This document shows, in pieces, positions 46,243 through 59,269 of a DNA stretch of 64,000 bases. The notes beneath the pieces are model-generated. The model saw only the letters and a program-made list of their open reading frames with translations, did no database searches and was not told the origin of the DNA. Position 1 is the first letter of the stretch. Each line of letters begins with the position of its first letter. The DNA is from Lotus japonicus (taxonomy: Eukaryota; Streptophyta; Magnoliopsida; Fabales; Fabaceae): contig NC_080043.1 of NCBI RefSeq assembly GCF_012489685.1, forward strand, positions 10,108,501 to 10,172,500, read 5' to 3'. The translations under genes and the position numbers were made by a program.

Positions 46243-46888
46243 AAGTCATTTTGTTCCAACTCGTCGTGAGTCGGCTCAAGTAAGCCGGACTGTCTTATTT
46301 GGCCAAATTAAAAAGAGATGATTTAAACTACGGGATCATCACTTTAGCTAAAAAGTAAACTACAAGTGAAATCTTTCACTCAAAACTTTAAGGCATTAGG
46401 TGTATACTCTCACTTATAAAATGTTCAAAGTTATAATTATTTTCCAATGTGAGACTTACTCATAAACTTTTAATACAAAGAGTCGATCACCATGGTCAAA
46501 CAATCATCGACTCTAATACTACTGTTGAACCAAATTAAAACATATGGTTAAAACTACGGGCTAGCTCAAGTCATTTTGTTCCAACTCGTCGTGAGTCGGC
46601 TCAAGTAAGCCGGACTGTCTTGTTTGGCCAAATTAAAAAGAGATGATTTAAACTACGGGATCATCACTTGAGCTAAAAAGTAAACTACTAGTGAAATCTT
46701 TCACTCAAAACTTTAAGGCATTAGGTATATACCTCTCACTTATAAAATGTTCAAAGTTATAATTATTTTCCAATGTGAGACTTACTCATAAACTTTTAAC
46801 ACAAAGAGTCGATCACCATGGCCAAATATCATCGACTCTAATATTAATGTTGAACCAAATTAAAGCATATGGTTAAAACTACGGGCCG
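46243..46888 (+). repeat. Tandem duplication, 325-bp unit
   Basis: The block beginning AAGTCATTTTGTTCCAACTC at 46244 recurs at 46569, so the period is 325 bp. The two copies are nearly identical through CTACGGG. A third, much more diverged partial copy (GGGATCATGACATTGAGCTC..TAGAACTTACTC) follows at 46887-47040. It is non-coding. Confidence 0.85.
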
Positions 46889-47040
46889 GGATCATGACAT
46901 TGAGCTCAAAGAACAAACCATAAGTGAATTCGACACTACATTTTTCATCCAAAATCTTAAAACATTAGATGTATGAGTCATATCACACTGATAAACTGCT
47001 CAAAATATTATTCTTACCCTCCAATGTAGAACTTACTCTG

Positions 47041-50000
47041 ATTTTGTTATCACAATTGTCTCACTTAAAAGCAATTAGCATATATATATTTTGGAATCTA
47101 ATTCACGTGAGCAAAGAAAATTGGTTTGACGTTGACAAAAAATTTAAACAATCTTTCCTTTAGTGGGAAAAAAATTGGCCATTGATGGTGAGAGCCTTTG
47201 AAATGCAGAAAAACTGGGTCATAAAATCTTACAGTTGTAGAGCACGAAATAATGGATGGTAGGTGAAACAAATGATGGGTTTCTTTCATAGGGCCTTTGT
47301 TTTTCTTTCCCCAACCAAAGAAATTAACTTGCTAAAAGCCCAAAAAGTAGGTCATTTTCCCTACAATCCGAAGGTAAAAGAGGGAAAGAGGTCCCTAGTG
47401 AAAGTGGGGAGAAGAGTGGGTGATATAACAGTGACAGCTTTGCTTAGTAGGGTACCTACCCTAATGATCATTATAGTGCCTTGTAAAATTCCCAAAACAT
47501 TCTCATTTGGTAGGGCCTCATTTTCTCGTCATTTTAATTAGTGGCACAATTTTAAAACATTTATTCATAGGAGTGAAGTGAAGAGTGGTCTTTTTATCTT
47601 TTTCTAAAATTATTGTTGATGAAGACCACATTAGCTACACTGCAATTTTGTTTGAGGCTGTTTCTATGTGTCACAAATTGCAGAGCTTATTAAAAAATAA
47701 ATCGTGCAATTTGTCGAGTTACAGACCTTCATAAAATGCGGATGTTGTTAGAAATCGTATCAACCAATTGTCTGCTTTTTTCCCCTTCTCCTGCTTTTTC
47801 TTGGAACATAGATTTCAGCATATGATTATGACCATTGAACTGCAAATTCCCATCTGTAATTAGCCAAATTAAAGACCCATGTTAGTTAAAGGCACCAGAT
47901 TTTCATTTGGTGCAGGTTGTACCTAAGCAAAGGTGAATTATAGAACCAAACACAGGGAAACAAAAGAAGGAAAAGGAACAAACTAAAGCTATAAAGAGAG
48001 AAAAGAAAAATCACGAACTTTGGCGTGCAAATTGTGCTCATTTAGTCTCTTAACTATATAGTCAGGATTTGATTCTTGTTCATGAAAATAAAACGCATTT
48101 AGTGACCTTTAACCTAAAGCATACACCTGAAGTGAGATAATTAATCATTGTTATCAGCAACAGATACTTTGGTTTCAAAATAAAATCCTTTGAAAAGGAA
48201 AATAGAAAAGATTATCTAATCTGCGTTTAGAACTTTGAAAAGTGCTTATGCAAGACATTCACTGATGATAAAGCTCTGCCACGCCATGTTGTCAGATTAA
48301 TTAAGCTAGCCCTTTTTGCTGGTTGTTTGTTTCCTTGGCCAATCCCAATATACCTCTTACTAGTTTTCTGATTGATTTTGCACTAAAATGATTCATTAAA
48401 GAAATAGAATCCCAGCAGAGTACGACTCTTCATTTCTAAAATTTTGATGATAAAAAGTTCTTGCTTAAGTGAAAAGTGATTTTAGGCAAAGCTTCATATA
48501 GATAAAATCATATTCTAAGATAGCTTCGTTCCTAAGGCATAGATAGACTGAATTCAAATCAAATTTTCTTATGTAATTATTTGGATCAAAGCACTTAAAT
48601 CAAACAATCCATATACATATTTTATAAGTCAGCAACATATTCTTAATAGAAATTAACTAATATTACATAGTTTATATACCTTCCTATGATTTTAGAGCAA
48701 AATGAGAGGAACACAAAGAATTCACTTAATTTTTATTCTTGCTAAATTTGGAAATATTCAATAAAACTTAACCACGTATATACGTTGTCGCAATTTTTTT
48801 TGTAATGATTATTAAAGAGAGTACTTTGTGGGAAATTCAGGACAAACTAGAACAAATGTTACGGAAACAAGAATTGAATTGTAAAAGTGATAAGTTTGAT
48901 AAAAATTCTGAAACACAGATAATTTTTTTGGTACCACCAAACTACTCTAGTACTCTGCATGTTCCTGATCAAATTTATGTTTCACTCATTGGTGTTACCA
49001 TTATGATTGGCATAAAATTTAAAGTATTACTATTATGCACTCTAAAGAAGAATAAAACAGCATGTACAGTTGAAGAAGATAATAAACTAATAAAAGAATC
49101 AATCCAAGGACACGTCGTTGTATGATTGGGCCTTTGTAATTTTAGGAGACAACACTGTCAGATTAACATTTTCTTTATGATCTTTCTTTGTAAAATAAGA
49201 AACTTAGTAGTAGTATACAATTAAAATATCATCATACATTATGATACACAACTGTTCTGTAAACAGCACTACATTCAAAGCATCTTTCTAATTATTAATT
49301 AAATCACACTAATCAAATGTCCAATCCAATAATAGACTCTTGAATATAAAAATTGTGAAGACTGTAACCTATAAATAATCTTTTTTTAAACCATAAAAAC
49401 TGGATTTTTCCACTCATAAAAAAAGATTAGTCTAATTTTTTAAGTGTGTCTTTCCAAACCTGAACTCCACTACAAACCGCTTTTCCTACTCACAAGTTAA
49501 TATCAAAAGTTGGTGAGGTTATAAAGCTTTATGATTCATTGGGCCTAGTCAGAATCTCACCACTGCCAACCTGGGATTCTTTTGATGCTCACATATATTA
49601 GTTAAAAATTTAATTTGTATGTTTTTTTAAAGGGGTGGTTCTAACTTCTAACCTCTAACCACTAGCCTCTACTTCTAGGAATTTTCTTTTATGTATAATG
49701 ATAGAAAATAAAAATAAGAAAAAATCACATAGCTTCAGCTTTTGGTGAACCATAAGAAAAACTTATTGAGAAAACGCAAAAATGACAGGGGGACACTATT
49801 TATGGCGGACATTCAGACAATAATTTTTGTGATGGTTTTAGATCATATAAATTATAGAGGTTGTTAAAAAAATCTCAAAATTTTAACGATATTTAAAATT
49901 ATCACAAACTGCATATGTTAACGGTGTATATGAAAATCTAACTGGAAAAACCTAAAAAAAAATGTCATGAGTTGTGGTTGACCATAGCTTTTTAATTAAT

Positions 50001-50685
50001 CAAATGTCCTAATCATTTCTAATTAGACTTTTGAGGTGAAAAGAAGACCCCACTAATACAGCTGGTTACAACACAAAGTGAGAATCAAATCTACCAGATT
50101 GTGTGATTTAACAGAGGTTAATTGACATGACCTTTAACGAAATTTTAGTGAAGACCCACGAAAATTCTTAAGTGGATTGATGTGATGTTACAAATTATTG
50201 AGATTATAATAATAGTAAACAAGTGAAACAGAGATAATGAAAGCTGGTACAAAAAAACTTCCTTTAATTAGCACTATATCTTACAATTGGTGCATAATAA
50301 TAATAATAATTTGCACCACAGAATACAGAACCGGTCCTAAAATTTTACAGTGAATAATTGTAACAAAAAAAATTGAAAAATAACTGCCCAGAAGATTAGA
50401 GACTGAAAATGGAGAAAAGTAAAGACAAAAAAGGGTTTCTATTGAATAGACCTAGTAATAATGGCATCTTTTCATAATTCATGGGGTTGTTGCCTTGTTG
50501 GAATTAATTTTTGTTGTTGTTGTGTACAGCAGTCTTCCAATTCCTCTGGGCTTCAATTCAGGCGTAATGAGAGGTGATATTATCATAGCTCAATTTTCAT
50601 ATGTGACTCTTGATTTGAACCTGCATTCGTTGGACAAAGAAAAATTAGTGTCAATTTTGTTGTGCCTAATGAAAATGATATTTCA
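47041..50685. other. Gene-poor stretch downstream of the bHLH gene
   Basis: Open frames at 47263-47541 (92 codons), 48805-49125 (106 codons) and 50495-50797 (100 codons) on plus have no domain, poor codon bias or lie over bHLH exon 7 in antisense. The part next to 50686 should hold the 3' UTR of the bHLH gene. I see no transposon ends. Confidence 0.45.
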
Positions 50686-53067
50686 TCAACATTTGAATAA
50701 TTTGTGCCTTTTAATTTTTTTCTCTGGTTTATTACCGTTGAAATTCTGGGTCTGTACTGGTGTTTTCCTGTTTGCAATTTGGCCAAACCCCATCTGAACA
50801 ATGGTGTTGAGGTCATCCTCACAGAATGTTAATGGAAACTGTGAATCATTGGAAAGAATTAGGGTTAGAAAAAGTTCACCAACAACACTAGTAAAATGGA
50901 ACTTTTTTTCATTGATTAAGAGTATGTTTGGTTTAGTGATTAGGAAATATTAATAGAAAAATGACACATCTCGAGACCCTTTTATTGAATGCTACTTCAA
51001 CAACAAAAAGTAGTAAAATTAATCATGTTACCTGAGAGGCACCTTCATTGGATCCATTTAGGGGAGGTAAATGCAAGCCAAGATTTTGGCACAAAGAGGA
51101 ATCTAATGGGTCCACAATTTTATTAGGAATGTTGTTATTATGGATAGCTGAGTTTTGCTGAGGCTGGTGTCCATAAAAGGCTAGTGCTGAGGAATCTAGT
51201 GGAAATGTTGTGTTTGCCAAAGAACTATTTGATTGAAACATCTGAAATCACAAAAAAATAAACCATCTCAGGAAAAAGCAACAAATTTTAGTTGAAAAAG
51301 CATATTAAAGCATTGTCTAGAGCCCTGAAAACTTACATCTTTTGAGATAAGACTCTCAATACTAAAATCCACCCTGGTGTTAACTGATGCCAATTTCATA
51401 GAAAGGAACTGTCATAAAAAGCAAAGCTTAATGAGCAAGAAAACAAACATCATGATAACCATTTGATAGTTGAGATGGCTTATTTGCCAAGGCTAATTAA
51501 TTAGTAATTACCTCTACTTGGCGTTGCAATGACTGAACATAGTTTATAATCTCATCAAGCATGAGTGCCTTCCCAGTAACCTACAAGAAATAAATAATTC
51601 ATAGGCACAGCCAAATTAGAGAAAATGCTAATTTGCAAACATTAAGCCCACTTATTTTAAATTATGCAATTAACTTAATTACTCATACCTTATTACAACC
51701 AGGTACAAGATCTTGGAGAAGCTTCATCCTCTCACTAATTTTCTCCCTTCGTACCTATTTCAAATAAGATTATACGATGTCAATACACATGTTCTCGTCA
51801 ACAGTAATTTTAACTTGACCGTGGTTTTCGAACGAGTTTTTCGGTGTGTAAATAATAGAAAACAGAAGTAGTAATTCTTACACGTTCAGCAAGACTGTGG
51901 CTGTCAGTGGCTTGACCTCTTCTTGCTCTGACATGAATGTAATCTTTTGGAGGCTCAGGAGGTTTTGTTGTGTTACCCTTGTTCTGTTTCTCTTCCCCTG
52001 AATTGCTAGCACCTCCTTTGGACTCTTCCTCTACCTTCGTAGGGTCATTTTCATTTCCCTCACCCTCATTTTGCTTGCTTCTCTTTGCATTTGTCTCTTC
52101 ACCACTACCTTCAACACCCTGAAGTGAAAAGAAAGTCACTGATGAGATTCTGAAAATGCCCTGCAAAATCAAAACCAGAACAAAACAGAAAAAAAATGCT
52201 TCCTTCCTTCACCTTTGTAGGATTGAAATAGTTTGAAGGTTCTTTTGCTTTTCCTTTGGAGGAAGCTTTTCTTTTCCTGGGATTGGTATCAGAAGCTTTC
52301 ACACCTAATTCCCCATTTGGGGTTTGCTCAGAGATTGTAGATTCCTCTTGAGAATTTGCCACTTCCATCTTTTCATGATCCTGCAATTGAGATCCAAATG
52401 TCTTGAGTGAAGGGCTACTTGAGACTCTATGCAATCTTCCATTTTCTATAACTGTTGCAGATCTCTGAGGTGCCAATTCAGCATTGTTGTTCACCACCAA
52501 TTGACTAGTGGTACTCCTCCTTTCATTGAAACTCCTGCTTCCAAAGCAAGAAAACTTTGCAGCCCTCTCAGCAAAACCAGGATCAGCTGAGAATTCTGCA
52601 ACACTTGAATTCAGAGCCATTGGTTTTGGAAAATTCTCTTTGACCAAGTGGTTCATCATCATTGGGGCAATGTGGTTGAGCTTTGGAGGAGAACTCAAAG
52701 GGGTGCTGTAACATGAATTGTGGTGAGAATGTGGTGAGATCTCATGATCAGAGTTTCCAACAGCTCCCAATTTTCCAATCAATTCCCTCATCACAAAATT
52801 CTCATTTGATTCTGCAGGCGATGAAACCATTGAACTCAGTGCAGAATCAAACTGAAGGGGTTGATGATGATGATCCGTTGACTTGTCCCAGGTGGAACTG
52901 TAGAAAAAATCTTGGGTTTGTTCTGAGGGATAATTGAGGACATTTGATTGAATTTCCATGGCTGAGGAGAGTGATTGCCAAGTGGGCATTGAAGAATTTG
53001 GAGGTGGTGAAGGTTCAAATTGCATAGGATGGGACACCCCAGCATTCAAGAAGAATTGGTTTTCCAT
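50686..53067 (-). CDS. bHLH62: bHLH transcription factor, bHLH62/CIB subfamily, 7 exons
   Basis: A nuclear DNA-binding regulator; relatives CIB1-CIB5 bind E/G-box DNA and several interact with cryptochrome 2. Exons (minus): 52213-53067, 51882-52118, 51689-51754, 51512-51580, 51337-51408, 51032-51241 and 50686-50838. All are in phase 0, and together they give 553 codons. The N-terminal 285 residues are Ser/Asn-rich with [14 protein letters not shown] as a likely nuclear signal. The domain is [20 protein letters not shown] / [20 protein letters not shown], with the H-E-R residues for E-box binding, then helix 2 in [20 protein letters not shown]. The short exons 3-5 across the bHLH are the normal pattern in this subfamily. 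The C-terminus has [14 protein letters not shown]. The symbol is by similarity and by the neighbour CSLC6, not proven orthology. No lesion is seen. Confidence 0.93.
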
Positions 53068-53570
53068 GATGGAAAATTATGCAGATCAAGGATGAGAGTG
53101 AGACAAAAATAGAATCAACTGAATTATGTGTCTGAAACCAATGGCAAAATGGCTACCAATTGTGATTTACATTAGAAAAATTAGCAAAGAGAATTTAAAG
53201 GGGTGATAGCAATGTGGCAAAGAGAGACAACAAATTGAGGACTAGTTGGAGTGATGTTCAATAAATTTGGGTTGGACTGGAGTTATGAGGAGAGACTTTG
53301 GTGTAGAAAGGAAAATGGTTCTGGTAAGTAAAATGCTGGATGAGAGAAGGGAAAGAGAGGGAAGGAAAAAGGTGGGGCTACAATGGGTTAAATAGACTCC
53401 AAGGCTAAAGAGGAACACTGTGTGTTGACCTTTTCTTTTCATTACCAGTAAACTTTACATCTTTTTTTTTTCTTCTTTCTTTAAGGCAGTAAAGTATACA
53501 TCTTGCACATCTTTACCATAGTTTAAAATGAGTTATCTTTACCATAGTTATATGAAAATATTAAATCCAC
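53068..53570. other. 5' flank of the bHLH gene
   Basis: It contains the presumed leader and promoter. The complement of 53383-53394 (TCTATTTAACCC) is a weak TATA candidate about 320 bp upstream of the ATG. Pyrimidine-rich on the minus strand, as in many plant leaders. Confidence 0.4.
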
Positions 53571-54260
53571 CGTCACTTTCAAATTCTTCACTATTACCAC
53601 CACTATTACTCTTCACCATTGCCACAATCACTGTCATCCATCTCCACTACAACCATCATTATCACCACTGCTACCGCCGCCACCACCCTCCACCTCCACC
53701 ACCACCATCACCGCATCCAAAACTGTCATCATCGTCGTTGTCATCATCGTTATTGTTACTGCCTCCGCCACCACCACCACCACCATCCATTGCCATTACC
53801 ACAATCATCATCACCATCACCGCCGCCTCCACCACCTCAACCGTCATCGTCATTGCCACCACCACTTCATACCGTCATGACCCACCACCACCACTACTGC
53901 CACACTACCTCCCTCCATTGTCACTGCCACCATCACCCTCCAACACCACTATAGCTGTCATCGCCACCACCTAAACCATCACAACCTACAACACTGCCAC
54001 CACCACAATACTTTCCACCAACACCATCCACCACCACCACCGCCACCATCACCACCCTCCAACGCCATCGTCATCATCACTATCTACCGTTACGACCCAT
54101 CACAACCATTATCGCCACAACCACCTCCCTCCACTGTCGCTACCACTCAGTATCACACTGCCACGCCTACAGCAACGACCACAACCACCACCCTCCACCA
54201 CCGTCTCCGCCATTGTTGCAGCCACCTTTTGTTGTCACTGCTATCTTTACCACCCACTAA
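53571..54260. repeat. CAC/CAT/CCA-rich low-complexity tract (about 690 bp)
   Basis: The plus strand is almost free of G and built from CCACCA, CATCAC and CTACCA words; it yields spurious His/Pro/Ser frames on plus and Gly/Asp frames on minus. It is a degenerate trinucleotide minisatellite, not a gene. Confidence 0.85.
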
Positions 54261-54913
54261 CACCATCCTTATTTTTACAATATCTACCATTATTCAATAT
54301 TTAATGAAACATAAGTTTATATTAATTTGAATGAAATGATAAGTTATACAATGTATAATCAAACGTTGTACAATATTAAATTTTCACCATACATAATACT
54401 AGTCTAATACTTTGAAGCATTATAGCATCTTCAATGCTACTTCTTAGAGGTAAGTTCTTAATTTAAGAACTAATGATCAAGTTGTTAAGCATTGAAGATG
54501 ACTGACGTGGAGTTCTTAGTTCTTAAAAATAAGAATCTGTTCTTATATAAACAACTTTGTTTTATGAATTCTTAGCATAAAAAAATATTTTTTCTCTAAT
54601 TCAAATTGTTTTATTACTTTATAAGTTTTGTTTTATTGTTTTATAAAAAGTATAAATAATGTGGTGTGGTGAGAATAGATGAACAATGTTAAGAACTCAA
54701 AGTTAAGAATTTGTGATTAGAGCGAAATATTCAAAAGTTGCTTGAGAGTTGCTTAGAGCACATGTGACAATACGAGCTCATGTGAATAGTGTTAAGAACT
54801 AAAATTGAAGATGTTTTTATACTATCAGACCTTATACTGTACGACATATCAAACAGACCATAAACTTTTTGGACATTGATAATAGTATATTTAGTCTTAT
54901 TGATAGTACTTAT
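54261..54913. other. Intergenic, nothing recognised
   Basis: AT-rich, with several AAGAACT/AGTTCTTA words in both orientations between 54440 and 54800 that could be an old MITE. Ends not definable. Confidence 0.4.
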
Positions 54914-55729
54914 TAGGGGTGCACATGGGTTGGGTTGGATGGATTTTGGCCTAAATAAAATCCGAACCGACAAAAATTGTCTGGGTTGGGTTGGGTTGGA
55001 TTTCACGAATTGCTTCTTTGGACCCGATCCGAACCAACCCGACGAAGTTCGGATTGGGTTGGATGGATTGATTGGGTCACTATATTAAACTAATAATATA
55101 TCTCAAATATTAAAAAATCTTGCAAATATTATTATAAATTCAGAAAAAGTTATAAAAAATACTAAATATGTTATAATACCAAATAGCATGAAAATGACAC
55201 AAAAAGTTATCCCAAATAGCATGAAATAATCCTACATAAATGACATATAACCAAATATCACGAAAACATAAAACTTCATTACCAAATGACATGAAACAAT
55301 CTAACATAAATAGTACCTAAAAAGTGAAAAGCAACACTAAAAGTCATGACATGACACTTAGAACTTAGATATCTCCAACATGCCAAATAATATATATAGT
55401 GTAACAAATAACTACGAACAAATACTCTAAGTTCAAATATGATAAATAACTACAAATACTTAATTCTCAAAGTTTCAAAGAGTCATCACTCCGACACTAA
55501 CACTCCTAGTATGAGTAAAATTATAAAAAAAAAAATTATTAGTATATGTATGGATTCTGGGTTGGGTTGGATGGATTTGAACTGAATCCGAAATCCGATC
55601 CGAACTTGGTTGGGTTGTAGTAAAATTCATCCGATTAACCCGATTACCCGATCCAACCCGCATTTTTTCTATTGAATCGGATTGGGTTGGACGAGTTCAT
55701 TGGATCTACCCGGCCCATGTTCACCCCTA
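54914..55729. mobile_element. Non-autonomous hAT element (816 bp), 8-bp target duplication GTACTTAT
   Basis: Termini TAGGGGTGCACATGG and CCATGTTCACCCCTA are inverted repeats with a hAT-type TAGGGGTG end. They are flanked by an exact GTACTTAT (54906-54913 and 55730-55737). The subterminal regions are full of GGGTTGGGTTGGAT and CCGATCC words. The interior is AT-rich and non-coding. An 8-bp duplication fits the hAT superfamily. Confidence 0.9.
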
Positions 55730-55737
55730 GTACTTAT

Positions 55738-58130
55738 GGGTGTCAATCGGTTAAGAAGACTTTTATTATTCATCAAACTCGAACAAGATTACTTCAATAG
55801 AAAATACTTGTAATAAGTTTTATTTTTTTTTGATATATAGCGTATTGGGGCAGGACAGGTGCAGTGATGGAATAGTTAATTGATTTTGTTTCCCTTGTTG
55901 TCTGATTCTTCTCTGTTTGAGGTGTGAGACCCTCCGTAAAAGACGGACGAGGGTGTTTGCTGCCGGGCATTGGACGTCAGAAAACCCAAATGTCTCCTTT
56001 CTTTTTCTTTCTTAACATTAGCAAATTCTACACTTCACAGCCCCCTGTATCTGTATTGGAAGCCAGGAAAGATCGAAAGCTCTACTTAACTTATTGTCTT
56101 ATTCCAATCATTTCTTTCTCTTTTTTGTTTTTGATTTTGTTTTGTTTTTGTGGGTTTATGAAATGGGGCTGTCTCACTTATCCATGGGCTATAACCATAT
56201 TTTAGATGGATCAAATGATATTCTTTTATAAAAAGAAGATTTTTTTTAACTAAAGAAGAAGATATTATTCATAAAAGTTTATCTTGAAAATTGGTGTAAT
56301 TTATAATCACTTATCTTAAATAGTATGGTTCACTAAGATCGGATTAAATTATTTGATAGTGTATGAGTAAGGGAAGTTAATTTAATTCAGTTAGTGAATT
56401 GTATAGACAGTTAGTGAAACTACTTTCTCTTATAGTTAGATATACTTTACTAGCTAGTATAAGGGTTAGGGTTTTTTACTTTATAAAAGATTTTGGGCTA
56501 GCCTCGCACTCATAGCCCGAGGAAATGAGCCTGACCGAAGTCTTTTTTCTATCGCTATTTGGTCTGTTCGGTCGAGAAGAAGTCCAGACCAAAATTGACC
56601 GTACCAAACTACTTTAACCGTTTTTAATCAATCACCAACTCGACCCGCTCGGATGTACTAAAAAACCATGATTTTTTTTGTTTCGGGTTGGGTCAGGCTT
56701 GTTTAGACAACGCTACTTTTTTGTATAAAGACTTATGAGAAGAATAAATGATGAAAGATAACAACACACTTTAAAGAGTAAAATTGAGAAAAATATTTTA
56801 AAAAACTAACGATATTTATTACATTTCTTAATATGTAATTTTTTTTAAGAGTTATTTTAATACGGAGTGAGGGTATATTTTAAAAAAATAAACAAAGAAT
56901 TATTTTTGTTTATTTTAAAATTGCTACAAATCCCACCATGTTGGGCTGAGTCAACGATTGCATTTAATTCTGTAATATGAGTTTAAACCCGCATTGTCGG
57001 GTTCACATATATAGTTCGATCTCCATTTACTTGTAGAAACGAGAAAAAAAAACCTAAACCTTTCTAAGAAGTGCAAGAAAAGCTGATCACACTCTTTAAT
57101 ATATAATAGCTATGGCGGTTTCCTTGAAATAAGGCATTCAGAAACAGGTTTTATTCAAAATCTGATTGCCCAGTAGGTCTGGTCATGCAAATGGGTAACT
57201 TCATTAATGAGAATGAGTGAAATATGCCTTCTGTTAATGGCTTGATGCTCAATAAGGACCAAGTTGTTCTTGGCGGCAATGCAGAGTCCAAAATGTTTCA
57301 TTGTTGGTTTAGTTGGCATTTCTTTATTCAAGTCAAACATACTCTATTCTTTAATATAAGAACCAACCAACAACTTCTCATCCCTTAAAAAAGTTAGTTT
57401 AGTTCATTGCGATAAATTTATTCTCAAATGCTGTTAAATTTCTAAAATTGTCCTTAACTACATAAAAATGCAGGTCTAGAGGAGTGGAAAAAGTAGAAAG
57501 GACTGACCTTATAACTAATGTGACACATTTACATATTTAGAGTTAAATAAGGGCAATATTGTAAGAAAAATTAATATAGTACAAAGAAAATGGGAGAAAT
57601 ATACTTGTTTTGCTTAAGTGGTTTCACCAATGAATTAGATGCATGTTTATTGAAAATTTACAATGTTTTGAGAGTGATTTTATTTGGGGAAATGTTTAGT
57701 GTCTAATAACAAGGAGAAAGTTTTACTTTGAGAACTTGAGTTGGGTCTGACGGAGGATATTGATTTGAGTTCTATTTCTGGGTACACTTATCAAATTTTT
57801 GAGTGTGAGTGTTTATAGCTAACTTACTTGTGTCTGCTTGAATCAGCCTTGACATGCATATCATTTGAATAAGGGGTGTGTTTCTTTGAAAGAGATAAGT
57901 AGGATTTGTTGTTGGGTTCCTAAGGATGTCGTTTAATTATCCCTTAGTAGCTCAATTTGAGCCTTAGCTCGTTATTCATTTGGTGCCTTACTTTGGTGAA
58001 TTAGTTAACTGTGTCAGGTGATTTGTAACTGAGTTGAGAAAAATAGCTTGTTTGATAGGCTTCTCCTCTTAGGGCTTCCGCGATGTATGATGTATTGGTA
58101 CCTAAGGTTTTGGGCTCTCAAAGAGGTTGA
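55738..58130. other. Gene-poor DNA, possible copia LTR remnants
   Basis: The frame at 55924-56205 (93 codons, ending in a hydrophobic stretch) matches nothing I know. The part from about 57700 leads into the copia fragment below and may be its LTR. No other gene is seen. Confidence 0.4.
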
Positions 58131-59084
58131 AGACCAAAGTAAAGCAACTCCACTCCTATTCTCCAAGAGTCTTCATTATAAAGGGAACTTAGAAAAGTCT
58201 AAGACAAGAGCTTGAAGAGAACTCCACTGAGTATCCAAGCGAACATTAAGCACTTTCAATCTCTCTCAATTGTAATACTCTTAAGTGTTTGTGCCTTTAT
58301 TTTCTATCATTGAGCACTTTCACAAGAGTACTTGAGCTCAAACTCTCTACTAAGTGAAAGGAGAAATCCTTGATAATACTTTTAAGAGAAGAGGTCTTGA
58401 AGAATATTTTCTTGTGTTACTTTATTGTATTTCAGTTGGCATTAGAGCTTGCCTTTCAATTGAACACTCTAACAAGTGTAGAAGAGATCCAATGACTATA
58501 CATAATAACAACATCGCTTATGAGAAACCATTAAACAATCCTCCCTTCTTTAATGAAAGCTACAAGAAGTACTGGAAGAAAAGGATGCAGACTTTCATTG
58601 AGTCCGTAGACTATGAGATCTAGGATATCAAAGAAATAAGGAACTACGTTGCAATCAATGAAGAGACTAGTGAGCTTATTCCCAAATCAGAATGGACTTG
58701 ATCAAAAGATCAAGAATCAGATGAACTCAAAGGCTAAGTTTTTCCTTACTTGTGCCTTGAGTGAATTTGAGTATAAAAGGGTTAGTGGCTGTTCATATCA
58801 TATGCCAAAGATGGGATAGCATAGCAGAAGCTCATGAGTAAACTCTCAACAATGAGCAAGCTGAGAATCACAACACCTTGATGCTGAATGAAGTTTTAGA
58901 ATCTCTTGAAGCAAATGAAAATGAGCCACATGAGAACGAAGAAGAAAAGGAGAACAAAGTCACAACCTTCATAGAGGAGGAATCATTAGAAGATGCTGAA
59001 GAACCTGAGGAAAAGCCAAATGAATCATATCCGCCATTTTTAAACAAGCCTATTAAACAAGCCATTAGACTCCAAAGTATTTGA
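58131..59084 (+). pseudogene. Ty1/copia (Sirevirus-like) LTR end, primer site and gag fragment, plus strand
   Basis: A primer-site-like TGGCATTAGAGC (58437-58448) follows a probable LTR end at TTTCA. The gag starts at the ATG at 58492 with the copia N-terminal block NNPPFFNESYKKYWKKRMQT, then breaks at a TAG (58621-58623) and continues in pieces (SELIPKSEW, an acidic ESLEANENEPHENEEE block to 59084). No protease or pol follows, so it is a 5' fragment. Confidence 0.72.
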
Positions 59085-59269
59085 ATCATATCCCCCAATT
59101 TTATATATGTTATCCCTAGAGTCCTTTATGAGTAACTTTTACCTCTCAAGTGCCAACTACGCCGTCAGGCTATAGTTAAACTACCTACTTAAGGACACTA
59201 CCTAGCCGCAATCGTCATGCAAGCATTGCTTCTTAGTTAGGGGTTAAAATGAAGAAGCTACCTATGAGA

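Noticed and set aside
47263..47541. 92-codon plus-strand frame
   Set aside because: No recognisable domain, no splice or promoter context, AT-rich surroundings.
48805..49125. 106-codon plus-strand frame
   Set aside because: No family resemblance and composition equal to the intergenic background.
50495..50797. 100-codon plus-strand frame
   Set aside because: It overlaps exon 7 of the bHLH gene in antisense and shows no domain.
53528..53974. 148-codon His/Pro/Ser frame
   Set aside because: Low-complexity CAC/CAT tract open in several frames on both strands, with no domain.
55924..56205. 93-codon plus-strand frame with a hydrophobic end
   Set aside because: A possible membrane segment, but no family match and no gene context; T-rich DNA gives such frames by chance.
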